A stretch of 27,352 nucleotides of DNA from Rhodobacterales bacterium UBA7416 (lineage in GTDB: Bacteria; Pseudomonadota; Alphaproteobacteria; Rhodobacterales; Rhodobacteraceae): NCBI GenBank assembly GCA_002469545.1, contig DKMK01000086.1:1-27352 (forward strand). Reading direction: 5' to 3'. Position 1 is the first letter of the stretch, and the number at the start of each line of letters is the position of its first letter. Shown piece by piece: positions 22,673 to 27,352 of this stretch. The notes under the pieces were generated by a model that saw nothing but the letters and a program-made list of their open reading frames with translations, was not told where the DNA came from and made no database searches. The position numbers and the translations under genes were made by a program.

Positions 22673-23808
22673 CCGCGCACCGACTGTTCACTTGGATACG
22701 TTGCCGCAAACAATGTTTGCAGGATTAACAGCATCACAAATATCGCGCCCACTTGATGAACAATGGCAAAATACCAAGGTGCAGCATACAACACTGTGAA
22801 AATACCCAATACCATTTGAATGAACAACATAAACATCACGGCCTTAAACCCGATGCGAATTTTGCGATGCGCTGCGCCACGTGATTTAAACCAAGCAAAC
22901 ACCCCAACCAGCATCAAAGCATAACCCAACATGCGGTGGTTGAATTGCACCAATGCGGGGTTTTCAAACAGGTTCGTCCACATGGGTTGGTAATCAAAAC
23001 TCTCAGATGGTAAAAACTCACCACCCATCATTGGCCAATCGATGTACCCACGCCCCGCATCGATCCCCGCAACCAAGGCACCCAACAAGATTTGTGCAAA
23101 CGCCAAAACCAAAAGTATCTTCGCCATGCGCGCACTGGCATCATCACGCGTCCGACGCGCCTGAAACATTTCCATTTCGGAACGGTTCAATTTCATGATG
23201 AACCAAAACAACGTCGCCAATATGATGAACGCCAATCCTAAATGTGTCGCCAGACGATATGATGCAACATCCACCATACGACCGGTTAAGCCAGACGAAA
23301 CCATCCACCAACCAATCGCACCTTGAAGCCCGCCCAAAAGACCCACCAGAACCATACGCCACTGCCAGCCACGCGGGATCGTTTTTGTCGCGACGAAAAA
23401 GACCAACCCAACAAACCAGACCAAACCCACCAATCGGCCCAATTGACGATGCCCCCACTCCCACCAATAAATTGATTTGAATCCAGACAAATCCATACCT
23501 TTGTTTTGCAGCTGATATTCTGGGATCGCTTTGTATTTTTCAAATTCAATCAACCACGCAGCTTCGTTCATGGGTGGCAACGCACCCTTGATCACATTCC
23601 ACTCGGTAATCGACAATCCGCTGTCCGTCAGGCGTGTTAACCCGCCGACAACAACCATTAACGCCACCATAGCAAACAGGATTTTCATCCACGTCGCCAC
23701 ACCTGTGCGCCAATCTTCGCGCCCTTGGTCAATCAACCCACCCGTTGGGGCGACAGTTGTTGGTTTTTCAGTTGCGACATCTTCAAAAATACTGCGGTTT
23801 TTGCTCAT
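22669..23808 (-). CDS. ctaA: Heme A synthase (COX15/CtaA family)
   Basis: Oxidises the C8 methyl of heme O to a formyl group to give heme A for aa3-type cytochrome oxidase. The 379-residue alphaproteobacterial type 2 form has about eight membrane segments. Signatures are GGLTRLTDSGLSITEWNVIKG just after segment one, YWWEWGHRQLGRLVG with a heme-ligand His, LATHLGLAF, FNHRMLGYAL, and IVHQVGAIF with the last His. AGAGG seven bases before the ATG is the ribosome site. It is the first gene of a two-gene unit with the thioesterase, preceded by a distinctive repeat array. Confidence 0.95.
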   Translation of the reverse strand: MSKNRSIFEDVATEKPTTVAPTGGLIDQGREDWRTGVATWMKILFAMVALMVVVGGLTRLTDSGLSITEWNVIKGALPPMNEAAWLIEFEKYKAIPEYQLQNKGMDLSGFKSIYWWEWGHRQLGRLVGLVWFVGLVFFVATKTIPRGWQWRMVLVGLLGGLQGAIGWWMVSSGLTGRMVDVASYRLATHLGLAFIILATLFWFIMKLNRSEMEMFQARRTRDDASARMAKILLVLAFAQILLGALVAGIDAGRGYIDWPMMGGEFLPSESFDYQPMWTNLFENPALVQFNHRMLGYALMLVGVFAWFKSRGAAHRKIRIGFKAVMFMLFIQMVLGIFTVLYAAPWYFAIVHQVGAIFVMLLILQTLFAATYPSEQSVRG

Positions 23809-23837
23809 GCGTGACCTCTTTAATTCAATTCAGTGTA

Positions 23838-23866
23838 ATTTAGGGCAATCATTTGGAAACGTCCAA
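23838..23866 (-). promoter_or_regulatory. Candidate ctaA promoter with inverted repeat
   Basis: On the minus strand TTGGAC (23866-23861) and CTAAAT (23843-23838) are 17 bases apart, about 30 bases from the ctaA ATG. A perfect dyad TTGGA-N4-TCCAA at 23853-23866 overlaps the -35 element and could be an additional operator. The assignment rests on consensus resemblance only. Confidence 0.4.
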
Positions 23867-23879
23867 CTTTTTGCGCGGC

Positions 23880-23923
23880 TGTGTACGGTGTGTGTACTGG
23901 TTGTGCACGGATTGTGCATACAC
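23880..23923 (+). repeat. Four tandem 11-bp repeats upstream of ctaA
   Basis: TGTGTACGGTG (23880-23890), TGTGTACTGGT (23891-23901), TGTGCACGGAT (23902-23912) and TGTGCATACAC (23913-23923) follow each other without gaps. The core TGTGYAY is kept in all four and the period is exactly 11. The array ends 13 bases upstream of the proposed ctaA -35 element, where activators of the OmpR/PhoB type bind direct repeats with this period. It lies in non-coding DNA between the trmJ stop and the ctaA start. Confidence 0.7.
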
Positions 23924-23933
23924 ATTTTGGCGT

Positions 23934-24701
23934 CTATTGGTCGCGTGGCTTTTCCATTGTTTTCACAATCCCATGAAACACCCGCACGTCAGCATCCGTC
24001 AATTCAAGGCGCGTCAACATATTGCGTAATGTCAAAACCATGCTTTCGGCCTTATCCTCTGGCCAAAAGAAGTTACGTGCATCCAACGCCTCTTCTAATC
24101 GTTCGCCCAGTTTTTGAACTTCAATCGCCGTGGCAAAATTCACTCCGGCCATTTCCATCACTTGCGGTGGCACCTCGCCCGTTTGGCGGCGCCATTCATA
24201 AGCCAACAACAACACACATTGCGCCAAATTCAATGATGCAAAGGCAGGGTTCACAGGCACGGATATCAACGCATTCGCATGAGCAATATCCTCATTTGCC
24301 AATCCAGAACGTTCTGGACCAAACATGATGCCAACATTTTTACCCTGTAAAATCAATACTCTGGCGTGTTGCATGGCGCGTTCTGGCGTCATCACCTCTT
24401 TGGTCAAATCACGTGTACGTGCAGTTGTGGCGAAAACATAATTCATATCCGCAACGGCCTGCGCAGTCGTATCAACCACCTGCACTGCATCCATAACTTG
24501 TCCCGCGCCACTGCTCATTGCCTGTGCACGTGGATTTGGCCAGCCATCACGCGGGTTAACAATGCGCATGCGATCCAGACCAAAATTCAACATCGCACGC
24601 GCGGCCGCGCCAATGTTTTCACCCATTTGCGGCTCTACCAAAATAACGGCAGGCACTGGGCCATCCCAACCTTGGTTTTTCGCGTGATCTGTACCAGACA
24701 T
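23934..24701 (-). CDS. trmJ: tRNA (cytidine/uridine-2'-O-)-methyltransferase TrmJ
   Basis: SPOUT-class methyltransferase that 2'-O-methylates position 32 of several tRNAs. The ATG at 24701 (MSGTDHAKNQGWDG) has AGAGG seven bases upstream and gives 255 residues; an in-frame start at 24746 would add fifteen residues without a ribosome site. The SAM-binding knot is visible: ILVEPQMGENIGAAARAM, ATTARTRDL, IMFGPERSGLANEDI and the final VNPAFASLNLAQCVLLLAYE. The C-terminal extension of about 90 residues is the usual TrmJ dimer region. It is divergent from the TfoX-N gene across 66 bases. Confidence 0.92.
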   Translation of the reverse strand: MSGTDHAKNQGWDGPVPAVILVEPQMGENIGAAARAMLNFGLDRMRIVNPRDGWPNPRAQAMSSGAGQVMDAVQVVDTTAQAVADMNYVFATTARTRDLTKEVMTPERAMQHARVLILQGKNVGIMFGPERSGLANEDIAHANALISVPVNPAFASLNLAQCVLLLAYEWRRQTGEVPPQVMEMAGVNFATAIEVQKLGERLEEALDARNFFWPEDKAESMVLTLRNMLTRLELTDADVRVFHGIVKTMEKPRDQ

Positions 24702-24767
24702 ATTAAACCTCTGTTTTTTCCTGTCGCGGTGATAAGATGAGCACAACCAAATAACAAGGTATCAGAC

Positions 24768-25097
24768 ATGGCATATGACGAAGGCCACGCAGAAATCCTA
24801 CGCAACCACCTTGCATCCTTACAAGGTATCGAAGAAAAAAAGATGTTCGGCGGTCTGTGTTTTATGTTGAACGGAAACATGTTGTGCGGCGTTCACAAAG
24901 GCGGTGCAATGTTTCGTGTCGGTAAGGAAAATGAACACCCTGCCCTCGCGATCGAGGGAACATCACCCCTGTCATTTACGAAAAAGAAGATGGGTGGCAT
25001 GTTGGATGTGGATGAAGACCTACTTGAAAATGACGAAAGACGCACTGTATTGATGGCCCTTGCACTCCAATTTGTTGGAAACCTGCCTGCGAAGTAA
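24768..25097 (+). CDS. TfoX/Sxy N-terminal domain protein
   Basis: A 109-residue stand-alone TfoX-N domain. The characteristic KKMFGGLCFMLNGNMLCGVH block occupies residues 24-43, followed by MFRVGKEN and a KKKMGGMLDVDEDLL region. In gamma-proteobacteria Sxy/TfoX activates competence genes, but that needs both N and C domains; short alphaproteobacterial TfoX-N proteins have no established role. An AAGG ribosome site precedes the ATG. The co-occurrence of comEC in this window is suggestive only. About 95 bases separate it from icd. Confidence 0.87.
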   Translation: MAYDEGHAEILRNHLASLQGIEEKKMFGGLCFMLNGNMLCGVHKGGAMFRVGKENEHPALAIEGTSPLSFTKKKMGGMLDVDEDLLENDERRTVLMALALQFVGNLPAK

Positions 25098-25191
25098 GTG
25101 TATACAATCGTATACCACCTTTCCAATCGGGCAGCATTACGTTACTAGGGCAGTGTTATGATTCCAAATATCCAGTAAAAAGAGGTTCCCA

Positions 25192-26400
25192 ATGAGTAAA
25201 ATCAAAGTCGAAAACCCAGTTGTCGAGCTTGACGGCGATGAAATGACACGCATCATTTGGCAGTTCATCAAAGACAAGTTGATCCTGCCTTATGTTGACT
25301 TAGATCTGAAATATTATGATTTGGGTATCGAAGCACGCGATGACACAGATGATCAAATCACTGTGGATGCAGCCGAAGCAATCCAAAAATACGGCGTTGG
25401 CGTAAAATGTGCAACGATCACACCAGATGAACAACGCGTAGAAGAATTCGGTCTTAAACGCATGTACCGTTCACCAAACGGCACGATCCGCAACATTCTG
25501 GGCGGCGTTATCTTTCGCCAACCAATTATCTGTAAAAACGTTCCACGCTTGGTCCCAGGTTGGACACGCCCGATCGTTGTTGGCCGCCACGCGTATGGTG
25601 ACCAATACAAAGCAACCGATTTCCGTTTTCCTGGCCCTGGTAAACTGACGATTAAGTTTGAAGGTAATGACGGCACAATCATCGAAAAAGAAATGTTCGA
25701 TGCACCATCTTCTGGCATCACGATGGGCATGTATAACCTTGACGATTCAATCTACGATTTCGCACGTGCTTCTTTGAACTACGGTTTAAACCTTGGTTGG
25801 CCAGTGTACTTGTCTACGAAAAACACCATTCTAAAAGCATATGATGGTCGCTTCAAAGACATCTTCCAAGAAGTTTACGAAAAAGAATTCGAAGAAAAAT
25901 TCAAAGCAGCCGGTATTCATTACGAACACCGTTTGATTGACGACATGGTTGCAGCAGCCCTTAAATGGTCTGGTGGTTATGTTTGGGCCTGTAAAAACTA
26001 TGACGGCGACGTACAGTCCGACACAGTGGCACAAGGTTACGGTTCTTTGGGCTTGATGACGTCACAATTGATGACGCCAGACGGAAAAATCGTCGAAGCA
26101 GAGGCCGCTCACGGCACAGTGACCCGTCACTACCGTCAGCACCAAAAGGGCGAAGCAACGTCAACAAACTCTATCGCATCAATCTATGCGTGGACTGGTG
26201 GCCTAAAACACCGCGCCAAATTGGACGACAACCAACAATTGATGGATTTCGCAAGCAAGCTTGAGAAAATCATCGTTGATACTGTTGAAAATGGTCACAT
26301 GACCAAAGATTTGGCGCTTCTTGTTGGTCCAGATCAAGGCTGGCTCACAACAGAAGGGTTCTTGGAAAAGATCGACGAAAACATGCAAAAAGCAATGTAA
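25192..26400 (+). CDS. icd: NADP-dependent isocitrate dehydrogenase (eukaryotic-type homodimer)
   Basis: Oxidatively decarboxylates isocitrate to 2-oxoglutarate in the TCA cycle. The 402-residue sequence belongs to the eukaryotic-type class II enzymes: ELDGDEMTRIIWQFIK at the start, KCATITPDEQRV, the substrate loop RSPNGTIRNILGG (Ser94 to Arg100), GWTRPIVVGRHAYGDQY, and the NADP-site EAAHGTVTRHYRQHQKG. RBS AGAGG sits before the ATG. Codon use is biased as in gltA, consistent with high expression. A terminator follows at once, so it is a single-gene unit unless TfoX-N read-through contributes. Confidence 0.97.
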   Translation: MSKIKVENPVVELDGDEMTRIIWQFIKDKLILPYVDLDLKYYDLGIEARDDTDDQITVDAAEAIQKYGVGVKCATITPDEQRVEEFGLKRMYRSPNGTIRNILGGVIFRQPIICKNVPRLVPGWTRPIVVGRHAYGDQYKATDFRFPGPGKLTIKFEGNDGTIIEKEMFDAPSSGITMGMYNLDDSIYDFARASLNYGLNLGWPVYLSTKNTILKAYDGRFKDIFQEVYEKEFEEKFKAAGIHYEHRLIDDMVAAALKWSGGYVWACKNYDGDVQSDTVAQGYGSLGLMTSQLMTPDGKIVEAEAAHGTVTRHYRQHQKGEATSTNSIASIYAWTGGLKHRAKLDDNQQLMDFASKLEKIIVDTVENGHMTKDLALLVGPDQGWLTTEGFLEKIDENMQKAM

Positions 26401-26404
26401 TTTC

Positions 26405-26435
26405 AAGGGCGGTGCAAAAGTACCGCCCTTTTTTT
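26405..26435 (+). terminator. Rho-independent terminator of icd
   Basis: AAGGGCGGT (26405-26413) pairs with ACCGCCCTT (26422-26430) around an eight-base loop, followed by T to 26435. It starts five bases after the icd stop. Confidence 0.95.
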
Positions 26436-26448
26436 GATATCGTGCCAC

Positions 26449-26475
26449 AAAAAACCCGCGTAAAACGCGGGTTTT
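26449..26475 (-). terminator. Rho-independent terminator of the alaS-DUF1330 unit
   Basis: On the minus strand AAAACCCGCG (26475-26466) pairs with CGCGGGTTTT (26460-26451) around a five-base loop and the T-run continues to 26449. It lies 34 bases after the DUF1330 stop and back-to-back with the icd terminator; the symmetric A/T flanks could also work on the plus strand. Confidence 0.88.
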
Positions 26476-26508
26476 AATCATTCAAACGCAATTTTATTGT
26501 GAATAGGA

Positions 26509-26799
26509 TTACACCCCTTCAACAATCGTGTAATTGCGCGTTGAAACGCCATCTGCCAATGCAAATCCCAGCGCTTCTTGATACTCGGGGCCATCATAAA
26601 ACTGTACCGCCCGATCAAAGTCCGCAAATTCGATGACTACATTGCGCAATTGTTCTGGGCCTTCCTTGGTCACGCTACGTCCACCGCGTGCCAAAAACTT
26701 TCCATCATATTTCGCGACGGCAGGGCCGGCCAATGCCACATATTTCGCGTATTCATCTGCGTCGTGCACAGAAATTTGGACCATACAATAAGCTACCAA
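26509..26799 (-). CDS. DUF1330 family protein
   Basis: A small ferredoxin-like-fold protein of the DUF1330 family (dimeric alpha-beta barrel relatives), function unknown. The core shows VHDADEYAKYVALAGPAVAKY, FLARGGR, NVVIEFADFDRAVQFYDGPEY and a C-terminal RNYTIVEGV. I start it at the TTG at 26799, one base past the alaS stop, because GGAGGAG lies seven bases upstream and the first beta strand (VAYCMVQISV) is then complete, giving 96 residues. The ATG at 26784 would cut that strand. It is probably translated from the alaS transcript. Confidence 0.82.
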   Translation of the reverse strand: MVAYCMVQISVHDADEYAKYVALAGPAVAKYDGKFLARGGRSVTKEGPEQLRNVVIEFADFDRAVQFYDGPEYQEALGFALADGVSTRNYTIVEGV

Positions 26800-26800
26800 T

Positions 26801-27352
26801 TTACATCTCCTCCAAGAGTTTTCTCGCGGCGGCAACTGCGGCTTCGGCATTTGACGCATCTGCACCACCCGCCTGCGCCATATCAGGGCGGCCACCGCCA
26901 CCTTTGCCACCTAATTCGCCGGCGGCGATTTTAACAACATCAACCGCGCTGACTTTTGCAGTCAAATCATCGGTTACACCAACCGCAACAGCGGCCTTGC
27001 CACCTGCCCCGGTGATCAAAACAATTACAGCGGAGCCAAGACGGTTTTTGTGCTCGTCCACTAAACCGCGTAAATCCTTGCCCGGCACATCGTCGAATAC
27101 TTGTGCAAAAAACGGAACGCCATTCACACTTTCAGCATCTTGGCTCTCGCCTCCACCACCCATTGCAACAGCGCGGCGCAATTCTGAAATTTCATTTTGC
27201 AATGCCTTGCGTTCATCCAAAAGTCCCTGCACACGATCGGCGACATCATCTGGCTTGGCTTTCAACAAGCCGGCAACCTGTGCCATTGAACGTGCTTGGT
27301 TTGCATTGTGCGCTTCGGCTGCGGCACCGGTTAATGCCTCTATCCGGCGCAC
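26801..27352 (-). CDS. alaS: Alanyl-tRNA synthetase, C-terminal part (partial at right edge)
   Basis: The frame is open to the window edge, where the first visible codon is an internal GTG, so the N-terminal catalytic and editing domains lie beyond the window. The 183 visible residues start at RRIEALTGAAAE (end of the editing domain), pass through a coiled-coil stretch (LLDERKALQNEISELRRAV) and end with the DHHA1 domain containing AAGELGGKGGGGRPDMAQAGG, the C-Ala signature. The stop is followed one base later by the DUF1330 start; a GGAGG near the alaS 3' end is used by that downstream gene. Confidence 0.96.
   Translation of the reverse strand: MRRIEALTGAAAEAHNANQARSMAQVAGLLKAKPDDVADRVQGLLDERKALQNEISELRRAVAMGGGGESQDAESVNGVPFFAQVFDDVPGKDLRGLVDEHKNRLGSAVIVLITGAGGKAAVAVGVTDDLTAKVSAVDVVKIAAGELGGKGGGGRPDMAQAGGADASNAEAAVAAARKLLEEM

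Noticed and set aside
23531..24328. A 265-codon plus-strand reading frame across ctaA and trmJ
   Set aside because: It runs antisense through two clear genes and through the repeat array, with a low-complexity Pro/His/Thr-rich product and no start signal.
24768..25097. A competence regulator controlling comEC
   Set aside because: Only the TfoX N-terminal domain is present; regulatory Sxy/TfoX proteins have two domains, so the functional claim is not supported.

Overview
The window looks like chromosomal DNA of an alphaproteobacterium, most likely a marine Rhodobacteraceae (Roseobacter-type). Evidence: a LexA with the alphaproteobacterial N-terminus and a GAAC-N7-GAAC SOS box in front of it; the order trpG-trpD-trpC-moaC-moeA-TauE-lexA with comEC, gltX and gltA following; an argC with the GTGCNAAT active-site variant; a gene-transfer-agent (GTA) type lysis pair inside the cytochrome c biogenesis genes; and a eukaryotic-type NADP isocitrate dehydrogenase. 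Base composition is moderate by eye, below that of most cultured roseobacters. Nearly every gene is a core housekeeping gene; I see no insertion sequence, phage head or tail block, CRISPR array, tRNA or rRNA.

Layout. 1-2286: the end of trpE, convergent with a YibQ-type divergent polysaccharide deacetylase gene. 2407-7217 (+): a tightly overlapping operon trpG-trpD-trpC-moaC-moeA-TauE/SafE permease, combining tryptophan and molybdenum cofactor synthesis. 7218-10085: lexA with its autoregulatory operator, tail-to-tail with comEC. 10152-13884 (+): gltX, gltA with a strong terminator, and an exported HExxH protein that I cannot assign. 13888-19824 (-): a PaaG-like isomerase, ccmH, ccmF, a GTA-type holin and N-acetylmuramidase, ccmE and argC. 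19896-20705 (-): murI. 20706-21157: the one long stretch without an intact gene, holding the tail of a decayed SGNH acyltransferase and an array of TGTTAC boxes. 21158-22116 (-): rplM-rpsI. 22265-24701 (-): ctaA coupled to a thioesterase, and trmJ. 24768-26400 (+): a TfoX-N protein and icd. 26509-27352 (-): a DUF1330 protein and the end of alaS.

Functional themes. Heme and cytochrome maturation recurs (ccmE/F/H, ctaA), as does DNA uptake, SOS and GTA biology (lexA, comEC, a TfoX-N protein, the lysis pair). The most interesting non-coding signals are two sets of direct repeats with 11-bp periodicity, the spacing used by OmpR/PhoB-family response regulators. One is a four-unit array directly upstream of a plausible ctaA promoter (23880-23923). 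The other is a five-copy TGTTAC array (20990-21083) at the exact breakpoint of the acyltransferase remnant. I found no complete, clearly new multigene system. The best candidates for undescribed biology are these arrays, the GTA lysis pair inside the ccm locus, and the orphan HExxH protein behind gltA.
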